Assembly: GCA_958510825.1 (NCBI GenBank)
Contig: OY294044.1
Coordinates: 103,578,893-103,642,892, forward strand
Direction of reading: 5' to 3'
Source of the DNA: Brachypterus glaber
Taxonomy: Eukaryota; Arthropoda; Insecta; Coleoptera; Kateretidae
DNA: 64,000 nucleotides
Positions 10,482 through 20,418 of the stretch are shown here, piece after piece. The translations under genes and the position numbers were made by a program. Below the pieces are notes generated by a model. That model was not told where the DNA came from and did not search any database. It saw only the letters and a list, made by a program, of their open reading frames with translations. How positions within the stretch are numbered: position 1 is the first letter of the stretch; every line of letters begins with the position of its first letter.

Positions 10482-11394
10482 GTAGAGGAAGGGTAGCAAA
10501 TGTGGGCTAGGTCTTGTAATATGGGCTAGGTGGGTTTCTCAGCTATCCGATGCAGTTCTCTGCATCCGACTATCGCAAATCGTAAATGGCGAAGTTTAAC
10601 TTCCACAGTAAAGATTCATTCATTCATTCATACATTCGTTGACGTTTGAGAATTTATTTTTATTTTCCGTCCTTTTCAGCAAGCCACAGAACTTTTTTTA
10701 AATTCCGTTACCTGATAGATAACAACGTTTTCAAAACCATTTCTGCAACAAATTAAAGCCACATAATCGGGCTTTGATGTGTGCTTATTAGTTTTCTTCT
10801 AATTACTGAGTTTTAGACATAACCTCTTTTGTTGTATACACCGAGTATTTTTGCAATATTTCTATTATGGGCTATATAGAACTATGTATTTAAGCCTAGA
10901 ATTTTTCTAGGAGGCCAAGAAAAGATCAGCAACAGCCAAGAATAGAAGAAAATGGAACGAGGATGATATGGAACGCGCTATAATAGCGATGAGGCAGTAC
11001 GAGATGGGTACCTTCAAAGCTTTAAAAATGTTTAATATACCACGTTCTATATTAGGAGTTATTTGATTTATAATTTCATTTTAGATATAACTTTTATACT
11101 TTTAACTTATTGCGACCAATAAGATTGATTGCCACTTCAAATCTAATATATATTACACAATTTTGGGGGCAGCCCATATTTAGGGCCAATTTCAAATCGA
11201 CACGAAAGTGCACCTTCTCACTATTTATGAAATAATGAATTTATTATTTGTTTTAATCAATATGAATTTATAACAGGTTGTGACTAATTAATATAGCTAT
11301 CGTTGGGTACGTTTGGTATTGGAACTAAACTTTTATTTATTTTTTTACAAGAAAAAATAAAATGGGTAGCCCATATTTGCTTCCTTTCCTCTAT
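10482..11394 (+). mobile_element. Pogo-like DNA element remnant
   Basis: The left end GTAGAGGAAGGGTAGCAAA and right end TTTGCTTCCTTTCCTCTAT are inverted and flanked by TA (10480-10481 and 11395-11396). It contains the helix-turn-helix fragment described separately. A retroposon-like segment lies at about 10540-10640 (CCGATGCAGTTCTCTGCATC, ending in ATTC repeats). Most of the transposase is missing. Confidence 0.6.
10909..11065 (+). pseudogene. Psq-type helix-turn-helix fragment of a pogo-like transposase
   Basis: The translated segment contains RRKWNEDDMERA, then RQYEMGTFKALKMFNIPRS. This is the pattern of the HTH_psq DNA-binding domain found at the N-terminus of pogo/Tigger transposases and of Pipsqueak-type proteins. 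In such transposases this domain binds the element's own ends. A pyrimidine run and CTAG just before it resemble a splice acceptor. The segment ends at a stop after about 50 residues, before the second HTH and the DDE domain. Coordinates are approximate, and a one-base frame change near 10980 cannot be excluded. The TA-flanked inverted ends support a transposon origin over a host gene. Confidence 0.65.
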
Positions 11395-11483
11395 TATATA
11401 CTTGTTTTTACATTACACACTAGATTTGGATTTATGCTTAATATAATTTGCTTTAAAAATTAACCCAGACAAGAATTGAAAGT

Positions 11484-11603
11484 ATTACATTACATTACAT
11501 TACATTACATGTTTGTTTAACCTCGTACTATTCTACTTAATTAAGCATCCCCTAAGTCCAGGACTTGTGTGGGCTAGTGGTAGAGGGAACCACCGGCTTA
11601 TAC
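11484..11603 (-). mobile_element. SINE-A copy 3, 3' part with TGTAA tail
   Basis: This is a minus-strand copy. The TACAT/TGTAA repeat tail is at 11484-11510, followed by TTTGTTTAACCTCGTACTAT and the body to GGCTTATAC. It is interrupted at 11604 by copy 4; its continuation (CTGACTTTCGAACCAG) is at 11807-11825. Confidence 0.75.
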
Positions 11604-11806
11604 CTCACTGGCGCCGATTGCCTTTTTCAGTTAATTAATAATTGAAATTTGGCGAAGGCGTACTCCCTAGATATATTGGTTCGAAAGTCAATTAAAGCCG
11701 GTGGTTCCCTCTACTACTAGCCCACACAGGTCCTGGACTTAGGGGATGCTTAATTAAGTAGAATAGTACGAGGTTAAAAACAAACATATAAACAAACATA
11801 ACAAAC
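11604..11806 (+). mobile_element. SINE-A copy 4, inserted inside copy 3
   Basis: This is a plus-strand, 5'-truncated copy starting CTCACTGGCGCCGATTGCC, just after the box B position. It ends in CGAGGTTAAAAACAAACAT plus a degenerate tail. The two halves of copy 3 flank it, with ATAC at both junctions (11600-11603 and 11807-11810). This is a short duplication or microhomology. Confidence 0.7.
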
Positions 11807-11825
11807 ATACTGACTTTCGAACCAG

Positions 11826-12600
11826 TTTATACCAGTATACCAGTAGAAGTACACTCTCGGAATACTTTGTCAATATAATGCAAAAAAATATGTTTATAGT
11901 CATAATACTGGCTACAGCCATATGCCTATAGTCACATACGGACCTTAATGTAACGTCAGCAACGAATTCCCTTGTAACATGAAAAATGAATATTTCATCT
12001 TTTAATACATAATTCCGAAATTTCTATAGACTTAAAACATTATAGCCTGACTTCTAAAACATTTTCAAATGCACATTTAATTAAAAAAAAAGATTTGTGT
12101 TTCTTTTTTATTTACCAAAAATAAATTTTGTATTTAAATATTAGGTATGTATTTTAATATATAATTTATAAATGAAGGCACCAATGCTGGATTAATCCAT
12201 TAGGGTTTCCGAGGGATGATTTTTACAAAAAATAACAAAAAAATCATAAAAAACACTCAGGAGTAAGCAAGTGAGGACTTTGACCACATCCCAATTTTTA
12301 CCAAAAATCTCAGCTGAGAATTTTGGGTAAGAATCCTATTTTCTAGATTCGGCATGGGTCAATTTTTCCACAGTGGAAATTCTACAATGTATAATCTACC
12401 TTGCGTGTCCAAAGCCCACCCCCTGTAACTTTGGATTTTATTTTTATTTTTTTAAGGCGTTAAATTTTTAATTTTGTTTTTGCTAAAAATGCGGGTTTCT
12501 TATATTTTTGTGAAATTTTTATTTATATAATTTAAAATTAGTTTAAAAATACAGTTCATGCTTTAAAATCATGTAATTAATTATAACTATTAAATAAAAA
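11826..12600. other. Nothing recognised
   Basis: AT-rich DNA. A short palindrome CTCAGCTGAG occurs near 12310. No coding signal is seen. Confidence 0.35.
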
Positions 12601-12680
12601 TTGTTTGACTTTGTTTTAAGAAATTTTGAAGAAAATTCCTGTTACACTACAAAAATTTGTTGTAAATTTACATGCTAAAT

Positions 12681-13218
12681 GGGGGCGGCGGCGGAACGCC
12701 TCGATCTAGTATTCGAGAGGCCGGGGTTCAATCCTCGGTTGTGGAACAACTTTTTCACAGAAATAAAATACCGTCGTTTACCCACCACGTTGGCTTGTGC
12801 TGCCGAAGATCTAAGCACACAGTACAGAAAAAGGTTTGAAGTGGATAATGCCGCATAGCACTCGGACCTGTGATACTACCCGGGCGCACCGAGAGGGAGC
12901 AGCAAGGTAGCTGTCAGGTCTGTTGGCCGAGCTCACTTTAAGGACTTTCAAACAACCAGGATCTGTACTAAGGCTGCAAGTGAAAATGATCCTTAAGCAC
13001 TGACAGCCAATAAACTTAAGGATCAAAGCCGCTTATTTAGCCAAAAAAGCCGACAAAACGAGGTTCGGATTCCCCGCTAAACTGTAGTTCCCGGGGTACA
13101 ACAACAAAAATCCTCGTTAGAGTAAAAAAACTAGTAACACAGGGGTAGGCAAAAAGGACCATATGGTCTAGTTGCCAGGCTTGACCTCCCCACCATTACT
13201 ACTACTACTACTACTACT
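12681..13218 (+). mobile_element. SINE-B, tRNA-derived SINE with target duplication
   Basis: The element lies between two copies of TACATGCTAAAT (12669-12680 and 13218-13229), a 12-bp target-site duplication. The 5' part contains a good box B, GGTTCAATCC at about 12726, within a T-arm-like CCGGGGTTCAATCCTCGG; box A is weak. A GC-richer body of about 450 bp follows, and the 3' end is a TAC/ACT trinucleotide tail at 13194-13220. The base composition stands out against the surroundings. Its body is unrelated to SINE-A. The open frame on the other strand at 12811-13026 shows no protein similarity I can name and is probably a shadow. Confidence 0.75.
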
Positions 13219-13229
13219 ACATGCTAAAT

Positions 13230-13554
13230 CAGTGGTAATATGTTTCCAAGCAGTTACGAGTTAAAAGTTACGAGATTTAACTTGTAATTTTACAATTTTT
13301 TAGGAATACTACCTGTACATGTACGTAACATTCCTAAAAATTGTAAAGTTACAGTTTAGCAAGTAAATTTACACATTTTTTTACAGTGTATTAACAATTT
13401 TATAAATCCATAAAAAAGAAATAAAATATATGGCCGGATAGAGAATTTCATGAGCTTTAAAGCAATTTATCACATGACCCCCCTTTCTATCAAAAAACAT
13501 TCTCTCCTTATTTGGATTGTGCCTCTAAAAAAACATCAAAATATAACAACAATT
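13230..13554. other. Host repeat of SINE-B with a hairpin
   Basis: At 13288-13345, TTACAATTTTTTAGGAATACT pairs with ATTCCTAAAAATTGTAA around a GTACATGTAC palindrome. The GTAAATTTACA words on both sides of SINE-B (12660-12670 and 13365-13375) suggest SINE-B landed in a foldback repeat. Confidence 0.4.
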
Positions 13555-13807
13555 TTTTTTTTATTTTGCGACTCTTATAAGCTCATAATCACACGCATTT
13601 TGCGTGTTCTTATAGACCCATAAGAGGTCTGTACTTTTTGTTCTTTTGGGTTGGCAACAGACCTGGCCTATCGCTTGACGTTTTTCGTGCAAATGTCAAT
13701 GTCGCTTTAAAGATAAATTTTCTACAAAATTTTTGTGTTTAGGTTATTTTTACCATGTTAAAATTGTGGCTTGGTTAATTGCAGTAAAAAAGAGAAGAGA
13801 TGACTAT

Positions 13808-15303
13808 GGTTATGGTTATGGTTATTAGGGTGGAGGGTAGCTATCTACACGCACTTAGGCCACTTAGCTGGGCCCATTGTACTACCTCCCTTTGGTCGCA
13901 GCATTTAATTTAACCTCTCAGCCATCCAATTCTTTGAATATATCTAAGAAGATGTCTGGGAGTGATGCTGCTTATACCGGCCATGTCGAGCCAGTACTCG
14001 TCTAGCATGGACCCTCTTATTAAGGCTAACGCTGGACAGTGACATAACACATGTTCCATTGTTTCCTCTTCCATGTAGCATCCTCTACAGATGGGGTCGA
14101 CTGGCTTCCCCATGATGTTAAGATGCTTATTTAGTTTGCAGTGACCTGTTACGATGCTTGCAAACTGTCTTAGGTTATCCCTTTTTAGTTGCATACAAAA
14201 GCGTGCTGTCTTTTCACACGGAGTGGGAAGGGCTGCTCTTGCATGTTTACAGTCGTTTCTCGTAATCCAATTACGGGTGTGTTTTATGTGAGTTTCTTGA
14301 TTAATGAGAGCTGTTTTAAAAGCGACAGATACAGGGATTATGGGCTCTGGACCAATAGGTACAGAGCCTGAGCCTGCTCGTGCCAATCTATCAGCTTCTT
14401 CATTGCCTACATTTCCATTATGCCCCTTTACCCATGAGAGTGTAACAGTATTAGAAACTGCCGCTTCCTCCAGGGATTGGTGACATTCCAAAACTAGCTT
14501 TGAAGTAATTTTGAAAGACTTGATTGCTTGTATGGAAGCTTTGCTATCCGTAAGAATAGTTATTCTTCTATTACTGATTTCCCTTTCAGAAATAGCTCTC
14601 GCAGCATTTGTTATGCCTATTACCTCTGCCTGAAAGACCGAGGCATGCTTGCCAAGGGAAATGCTTATTTCTAACTCTAGATCTGGGCAGAAAACTCCTG
14701 CACCTGATCCTTCAGTTGTCTTTGAACCATCAGTGTACATGACAATGTCAGGTACGCTGTCAGTTTCTTCTTTAGTGGAAGCATAAGCTTGGTATGATCT
14801 ATTAAAGATATACCTGGGAGCAACTAGATCGGTCTGAGATTCAAGAATGGGAGCTTGTGACACAAACCGTTCAAGAATAGACTCATGTCCAGTACGCGTT
14901 CCTCTTGCATTCCACGTACTATTTGCTTTCAGCCTAAGCGCTGTCTTTGCGGCCTCACCCTCAACAAAAATATTAAGGGGAGGAATACAAAGCAGAGTCT
15001 CTAAAGCTGCAGTTGGAGTTGATCGCATTGCACCGGTTATACTCATAAGAGCTAGTCTTTGAATATGATTTAGTTGCGTTCTTGCTGTAGTCAGTTGGGT
15101 TCTGGGCCACCATACAACTGAGCCATATGTTAGCATAGGCCTTATGACAGCGGTGTACAGCCAAAGGGTGATCCTGGGAGACAAACCCCAAGATCTGCCC
15201 ATCTACGACACTGCCAAAAAGCTATGCATGCTTTTTCTGTTTTTTGCTTAAGGTGTGGTCCCCAACACAGTTTGCTGTCAAGAAGAATTCCCAGATACTT
15301 TAC
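13808..15303 (-). mobile_element. LINE D, RNase H-bearing non-LTR retrotransposon, 5'-truncated
   Basis: It is bounded by a perfect 13-bp duplication AAGAGATGACTAT at 13795-13807 and 15304-15316. The 3' end, at the low-coordinate side, has a short ATAACC-repeat tail (GGTTAT on the plus strand, 13808-13825). The paralogous FB-C copy has the same target unduplicated at about 38219-38231, apart from one base. The 5' end is truncated within the reverse transcriptase region. Confidence 0.9.
13910..15202 (-). CDS. LINE D ORF2 C-terminal part: RT thumb, RNase H, zinc knuckle
   Basis: The frame has 430 codons without stops. Residues 1-110 are the RT thumb region (TAVIRPMLTYGSVVWWP). From about residue 150 comes an RNase H fold with the catalytic acidic series: the first Asp in MYTDGSK, Glu in VFQAEVIGI, Asp in TILTDSKA, and the last Asp in GNEEADRLA, with WVKGHNGN before it. 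A C-terminal CRGCYMEEETMEHVLCHC is the Cys/His knuckle of I- and R1-related LINEs. RNase H removes RNA from the DNA:RNA hybrid during reverse transcription. The upstream part (VKYLGILLDSK, about 15205-15303) is in another frame, so one frameshift near 15200 separates it. All key RNase H residues are present. Confidence 0.9.
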   Translation of the reverse strand: MGRSWGLSPRITLWLYTAVIRPMLTYGSVVWWPRTQLTTARTQLNHIQRLALMSITGAMRSTPTAALETLLCIPPLNIFVEGEAAKTALRLKANSTWNARGTRTGHESILERFVSQAPILESQTDLVAPRYIFNRSYQAYASTKEETDSVPDIVMYTDGSKTTEGSGAGVFCPDLELEISISLGKHASVFQAEVIGITNAARAISEREISNRRITILTDSKASIQAIKSFKITSKLVLECHQSLEEAAVSNTVTLSWVKGHNGNVGNEEADRLARAGSGSVPIGPEPIIPVSVAFKTALINQETHIKHTRNWITRNDCKHARAALPTPCEKTARFCMQLKRDNLRQFASIVTGHCKLNKHLNIMGKPVDPICRGCYMEEETMEHVLCHCPALALIRGSMLDEYWLDMAGISSITPRHLLRYIQRIGWLRG

Positions 15304-15697
15304 AAGAGATGACTATAAAATATATCAAAATATCATTTGTTCTTAGAATTTTAAACATGGTGTAAACTGTAATGCCAATTCAAAACAAAAATCCCTAAAC
15401 CAATCATCAATTTAAATGTAAGTTTTTTTAATTTTAGAGCAAAATAGAAAAAAATTTATAAAGCACTCGTTTCATAACACGTTCTTAGCGCACGAGTACA
15501 AGCTTAGAAAACGAGCCGCTTGCGGTGAGAGAAGAGATGACTATAAAATATATCAAAATATCATCAAATTGTATAAAGCACTTGTTTCATAACACGTTTT
15601 TAGCGCACTAGTACTTTAGAAAACTCACCGCAAGCGGCTCGTTTTCTAAACTTGTACTCGTGCGTTAAAAACGCATGTTATGAAACTAGTTTGTTTG

Positions 15698-15966
15698 TTT
15701 ATTTTTGTTTATTTGTTTAACCTCGTACTATTCTACTTAATTAAGCATCCCCTAAGTCCAGGACTTGTGTCGGCTAGTAGTAGAAGGAACCACCGGCTTA
15801 TACTGACTTTCGAACCAGTTTCTAGGGATTGTCCGTTTCACTTATCGCCTTCGCCAAATTTCAATTATTAATTAACTGAAAAAGGCAAATCGGCGCCAGT
15901 GAGAATTGAACTCACGATAGTAGACTTGCTATACATACGCTCTAGCCACTACGCTATGCCTCCCAT
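15698..15966 (-). mobile_element. SINE-A copy 5, near full length
   Basis: This minus-strand copy starts with a TTTG/TTTA-rich tail from about 15698 and TTTAACCTCGTACTATTC. It continues through the whole body to the tRNA-like head, which ends in GCTATGCCTCCCA at 15965. Box B, in reverse complement, is at about 15899-15914. Flanking sequence on both sides belongs to FB-C, so the SINE inserted in that repeat. Confidence 0.8.
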
Positions 15967-15975
15967 AATATACTA

Positions 15976-16795
15976 TAAGCAAAACCCCTCTGTTTAATAA
16001 CAGCGGAATATACCAGCTGCCACGATATTAATATTAAAATTTATAACTGTCTCGAGTTTTGTCAATGTAAAATTTTTCAATTAGAATTCATTTAAGCCTA
16101 AAATAAACAAGTTTGAGGTAAAAGGCACCGTCATTAAAATATGGACTTCACTCTGGAATATTAAATTTATAAGAGTTATAAATTCGGTAAAATTTTATGA
16201 AAACAAAATTAAATTTATATTAGTATTTAAAGGGCAATTAGTATGCTGGGTGTTTTTTTCCCTTAAACTTCCCCTTAAACTTTTTACTTTCCTCGAGGAA
16301 AATCTTGCGTTAGTAAAAAAAAATTAAACATTTTTATTGCTTTTTATTACGTTTCTTGACATTTTATATCAAAAAAAGATGAGTTCCGTAAAAAAAAATT
16401 GTCTGTCGATTTGTCTGTCTGTCCGGAAAATTTGTACCGCGACAACTCGAGAAATCTTTTAGCCAAAGGCTTTAACTTTTTGATTATCGGCAACATTTCA
16501 AAAACCCTTCTTTTAAAAATCTCGTATTTGTAAATTTGTATAAATATCTTGTTTTCTACTTTTTAGTTCTAGGTACGTAATGTGTACTTAAAAGAGTTTA
16601 AACTTTAAAAACTTGTTTTTATTTAATTTTATTTTCAAGTTTTTTAATTATGTTTGTATGACTTACTTTCAAGTTTTTTAGTTATGTTTGTAACACTTAC
16701 CTAAATATTTATTTTATTTATTTATTAATAACAAAGTCGTAAACACCCAATTTTTGCGATGGGGAGATAAAAGGGTTGTTAAATTTATTTTTTTA
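15976..16795. other. AT-rich dispersed-repeat sequence
   Basis: Segment 16370-16450 contains the TGTCTGTCGATTTGTCTGTC and GGAAAATTTGTACC style of sequence that recurs at about 58030-58080 and 62460-62500. A diverged dispersed repeat family is therefore present; its class is unknown. No coding is seen. Confidence 0.4.
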
Positions 16796-16799
16796 ACAA

Positions 16800-17245
16800 T
16801 GTATGTATGTAACCTTATTTTAGTTTAAAATTGCCTGGGTAAGAAAATATATATATTTTTTAATTTTAGGGATGGGGGTAAATTTTATTGTATTGTCATC
16901 AGAGATATGTACCGAATTTCAGCTCTCTAAGTTCATTCTAAGTGGGTGAAACAGATATGGGGTTAACTAACGCATACGGAGGTGATGGGAAGACGAGGAG
17001 GGATGTAAAATTTATTGTAAAATTTTATTATCACTGGATGAGTATGTAACCTAATTTTATTTTTAAATTTTCTCATGTGGGTAAAAAATAGATATTTTTT
17101 AATTTTAGGGGAGGGTAGTTGGGGGGTAAATTTTATATAAAATTGTATTGTCGACCGAGTTAAGCATGTGTACCAAATTTTAGCTTTCTAAGTGTATTCT
17201 AAATGGGTGAAACAGAGAGAGGGTTAACTTTGGCAAATTTGAGGA
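16800..17245. repeat. Two tandem units of about 239 bp
   Basis: The first unit starts near 16810 (AACCTTATTTTAG) and the second near 17049 (AACCTAATTTTA). Both run through TTTTTTAATTTTAGGG, a G-rich patch, TGTACC with AATTT, and GGGTGAAACAGA to GGTTAACT. They are diverged, and no frame is shared. Confidence 0.6.
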
Positions 17246-17288
17246 CAAATATATTTTTTATATATGTATGTACATATATCTATATGTA

Positions 17289-17783
17289 CAAGCCCGTAAC
17301 TAGGGGGGTGCTCTGGCATGATTTTGAGCTCCACCTGGCAAAATAAGCTCTAAGCACCCCCACAGGAGGTGCTCAAGTCCAGTTGGTAAAATTGAGTGGC
17401 AGATTTCGTAAAATGTATGTTGCAAAAATTTAGGGGTAAAGGGAAACTGGTCAGTAAATTGTTTACTTGGGAAAATTTGAAAAGGTAGGGAATTTGAGGA
17501 CCATATTTTAAGTCATCAAAATTTTACGGTCGGGGGTAGTAAAGCTTTTTTTTGAGTTGGGAATTTTTCAGAGTACCTTTTTTTTAGTCAGCAAAACTTC
17601 AGGGTCAGATGTAAAGCCTTTTTTTTTGATTTGTGAAATTTCTCAATTTTTAAATTTTTAGTTGGGTTATATTTGCTCTGCCCCCCCCCCAAAAATGCTT
17701 CGGAGCACCACTGAAAATATTATAAAAAACTTCTGTCGGGGGGGTGCTTAGCACCCCCCGCATTTTTTCCAGTTACGAGCCTG
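17289..17783. mobile_element. TA-flanked inverted-repeat element with G/C-rich inner repeats
   Basis: The left end CAAGCCCGTAACT and right end AGTTACGAGCCTG are inverted and flanked by TA (17287-17288 and 17784-17785). GGGGGGTGCT near both ends and its complement extend the pairing. The interior has imperfect direct repeats around TTTGAGTTGGGAATTTTTCA. It is noncoding. Confidence 0.6.
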
Positions 17784-17785
17784 TA

Positions 17786-18126
17786 TATATATGAGTGAAG
17801 TGAATAGAAGGGTTTTAAAAAGAAATTGGACCATACTAAATTATTATTTATCATTTTTTAGAAAAGGAAAGCGTAAAACTTTTGCTGTTAATATAAAACA
17901 GTCTATTCTGTGTAAATGGAACAAAAACTTTCAAGAGCTATTACACTTGCCATCCTGCGGGCTTATTAAGTTAGTAGGACTAAATTGTTTTACTCTTCTA
18001 GTAGCGACAAAAAAAACTTTGAACTAAACTGTATTTATAAATATAAAACGAAGAAAAAATTGCTAAAAAGGACGTAGTCCAGTCAAATACACTCAAAAAA
18101 TGTAATTGTAATTTTAATACTAAATT
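17786..18126. other. Unassigned AT-rich stretch
   Basis: An open frame at 17791-18027 shows no recognisable domain. The word GTCCAGTCAAAT at 18077-18088 is inverted at 20574-20585 and may mark an outer boundary of the large composite that follows. Confidence 0.35.
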
Positions 18127-18650
18127 TTATTTGTTAATACATATTTTTTATTTATATCGCCACCATTGGTATTTAATACTTTACTTGCGATCTAGTTTAA
18201 AGTATGTACAGTATTCAGAAAAACCGGTAAATAATACCAACATTTTGATTAGTAATAATATAAAGATTGCAACCACACACAATTACACACTGATAAAAAA
18301 ATCGATCCTTTTTTTACTTTTCTCTGTATTATTACTAATCAAAATTTTGGTATTATTTACCGATTGTTATTTTACTAAATACTATAACATACTTTAAACT
18401 AGATCGATAACACAACAACTACAAATTAAAGTATACCAAACTATGACTGTGATATAATTTACCAACTGTTACAGTATTAATAAACACATGTTGCGTGGGG
18501 ATCCAAATGTACCAGCACGGTCTCTATGTTAGTATGACAACATTTTGTATACATTACACACATTGCAGTATTTAATATCACAAGTAAAGTATTAAACACC
18601 AATGGTGGCGATATAAATAAAAAATGTGCATTAACAAATAACATTCACTA
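18127..18650. repeat. Foldback repeat, double hairpin
   Basis: The outer arms 18127-18215 and 18565-18650 pair (TTTATATCGCCACCATTGG and its complement). A second pair of arms, about 18188-18262 and 18326-18408, shares ACCAACATTTTGATTAGTAA in inverted form. The result is a nested hairpin with no coding capacity. Confidence 0.65.
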
Positions 18651-18782
18651 TTAAAAATACAACGAGTGTAACGAGAAATTTCTATGTTAAATTACAATAA
18701 ATGTACACGGGATGATATATTAAAGGGTAGTAGTGGATAGTAACAGACCACGCCTGTTAGTTTTTCACCGTGTGATTTGCGT

Positions 18783-18935
18783 AAGCGGTGTCAGCTATCT
18801 TGAATTTTAGATATGAGTGCGGTTATCTCGCTAAATATGCATCTTACGATAAAAATGCATATAACTAATTTTGGAAAAGAAAAAATTTCCAACAATTTTA
18901 GTTTGGATCGTTTTTTTAATATTTTAATATTAATA
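18783..18935. repeat. Left arm of a large inverted repeat around a piggyBac remnant
   Basis: This arm (including CATCTTACGATAAAAATGCA and TTAGTTTGGATCGTTTTT) is the reverse complement of 20430-20560, with moderate divergence. The spacer of about 1.5 kb holds the piggyBac remnant. Confidence 0.65.
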
Positions 18936-19522
18936 TTTTGTTACGGTTGCAGTGGGCTAGTTACGCCCTCTGTAACCGTACGAAAGTACCTATAAAAATT
19001 TATAATATATGAAACTTATAAAGAATTAAAAGAGCTACAAGTTTGCTTATAACTTTATCGTCCGATGAATAATTTGGCTGAAAAATATAAAAACCTATTT
19101 CACCTCCAGCATGTCTATTTTTGAATTAACCCTTAACTGCTGTTGTGATATTTTTGCTACATACATTACGTTGTGGGGTTTCAGCGGACCCCATTTTATT
19201 TTCACATATAAGTTTGAATGGAAAGATAATTAAATCAATATTAGTGTAAAAAATAATTTATTTGTAGTATCTTAAGCTTAAAAACTACCAAAGATAAAAA
19301 CAAAATAAATTTTAACAAAAAAAATAAACAACATTCAAAGAGTTAACTAAAAACCCGAACTATTTAAATGCTTTTGTATTTTAGTCAAATATAAAAACTG
19401 AGTAAAGAAACTTAAGTTTTTTTTATCACTTTTCTTAAGAAAAAGTATAAAACAAAAATAAAAATAAGATAAAAATTAAAAAAAAACTTTGGATTATCAC
19501 AAAAAGTGAATTTTAAGAAATT

Positions 19523-19790
19523 TCAGTCTTTCATACACTCTTGACAAACATTGCGACGGCACTTTGTTCCAATATGTTGCTCCCAAATGATACAAACTAT
19601 ATTACTTTTTATGTTTTTTGATCTAGGACACAAATAGCATGGTTTGCGAGCAACATTTTCTACTCTGGGTTTTTGATGAGACAGGTTTCTTCAAAATCCT
19701 TCCTATTGTAAAACTTAACTGTCTTGGTATCCTTTCATTTGCAATTCTTTGCTCTAAGTATGGTCTTGTCAGTTGCTGAGTAAGTCACAA
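19523..19790 (-). pseudogene. piggyBac transposase C-terminal fragment (Cys-rich domain)
   Basis: The minus strand first encodes LTRPYLEQRIANERIPRQL, matching the helical region preceding the piggyBac C-terminus. After a frameshift near 19660 it continues with the cysteine-rich domain: RKPCYLCPRSKN, then VCIIW, CRRNVCQECMKD, and a TGA at 19523-19525. The spaced CxxC pairs are the zinc-binding domain that recognises subterminal DNA in piggyBac transposases. The upstream catalytic core is absent. The fragment sits in the expected order relative to the N-terminal fragment at 19986-20150. Confidence 0.75.
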
Positions 19791-19985
19791 AGCGTAATAT
19801 TTGGGAATTATCACAAAAAGAGAGTGCAAAATATATTACGAAATATTTAAAATTCAAAAAAAAAGTGCCAGGGACCATCTAAGCGTTGTCTGCTTGATGA
19901 AAAAGTTACACATTTTTTATCTAAGCTGTACACCCCCTTTTGTACTATTTAAAAACATAATTATTCCTGGATAATTTTGTAGTCT

Positions 19986-20150
19986 CTATATGTCTTTAGT
20001 ATCATGTTCACTTTGTAATTCACTATTATCCAAGTCAGGATCTTCAGCTTCATTGTCTTCGTCTATTTCTCGAAACCACTGTTCTACTGTGGTCTCAAAA
20101 TCTGAATCTGTAGCTCTAACAATCTTTTTAGACGTTGAAGCCATTTTTAA
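19986..20150 (-). pseudogene. piggyBac transposase N-terminal fragment (acidic leader)
   Basis: From the second Met of a 60-codon frame the product begins MASTSKKIVRATDSDFE and continues with EQWFREIDEDNEAED, a highly acidic leader. This composition, with DSDFE and WFxEID motifs, is typical of the extreme N-terminus of piggyBac-like transposases. It ends at a stop at 19986 before any catalytic residue. The upstream Met at 20166 is possible, but the downstream Met fits the family better. With the C-terminal piece at 19523-19790 it indicates a deletion of most of the protein. Confidence 0.6.
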
Positions 20151-20418
20151 AACCCCTAAAATGACCAATATTTAAAATTTAAAAAAATATATATGTTCAA
20201 TAAACTTACGTTAACTACGTTGTGGGGTATTAACAGACCCCAGGTGTTGTTTTCTGACGTAACTAACAGAGCGACCGCGATACAAGCACCACTCAATGTT
20301 ACTCTAATACTGACATGAAGGTACCGGGAGTCTCAACTCAGATCGGTCGCTTACCTACATGTGGTGAGGAAAATTAACTTCGCTGGGGTCCGCTCAGACC
20401 CCACAACAGCACTCTATT

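Larger units (their letters stand above)
13555..15975. repeat. Foldback repeat FB-C, copy 1 (interrupted by a LINE and a SINE)
   Basis: The copy starts with GCGACTCTTATAAGCTCATA and a hairpin around CACACGCATTTTGCGTG. It ends with a second hairpin, around GAAAACTCACCGCAAGCGG and its mate, with ACTAGT and AATATACTAT at the edge. It is split at 13808-15303 by LINE D and at about 15698-15965 by SINE-A copy 5. The uninterrupted copy at 37984-38500 shows the order without insertions. It encodes no protein, and its class is unknown. Confidence 0.65.
19122..20415 (-). mobile_element. piggyBac-like element, internally deleted
   Basis: TTAACCCTTAACTGCTGTTG at 19122 fits a TTAA target followed by a piggyBac-type CCC end. 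GGGGTCCGCTCAGACCCCAC (20384-20403), followed by AACAGCA, resembles its inverted counterpart, although the terminal TTAA on the right is lost. TGTGGGGTTTCAGCGGACCCC near 19172 and a similar motif near 20220 are subterminal copies. Inside are separate N- and C-terminal remnants of the transposase; the central DDD domain is missing. Confidence 0.65.

Noticed and set aside
12811..13026. 71-codon frame on the minus strand
   Set aside because: It lies wholly inside SINE-B, whose boundaries are set by a target duplication, and shows no domain.
13808..13828. An interstitial telomere repeat
   Set aside because: The hexamer is not the insect telomere repeat, only about three units are present, and they sit exactly at the 3' end of LINE D.
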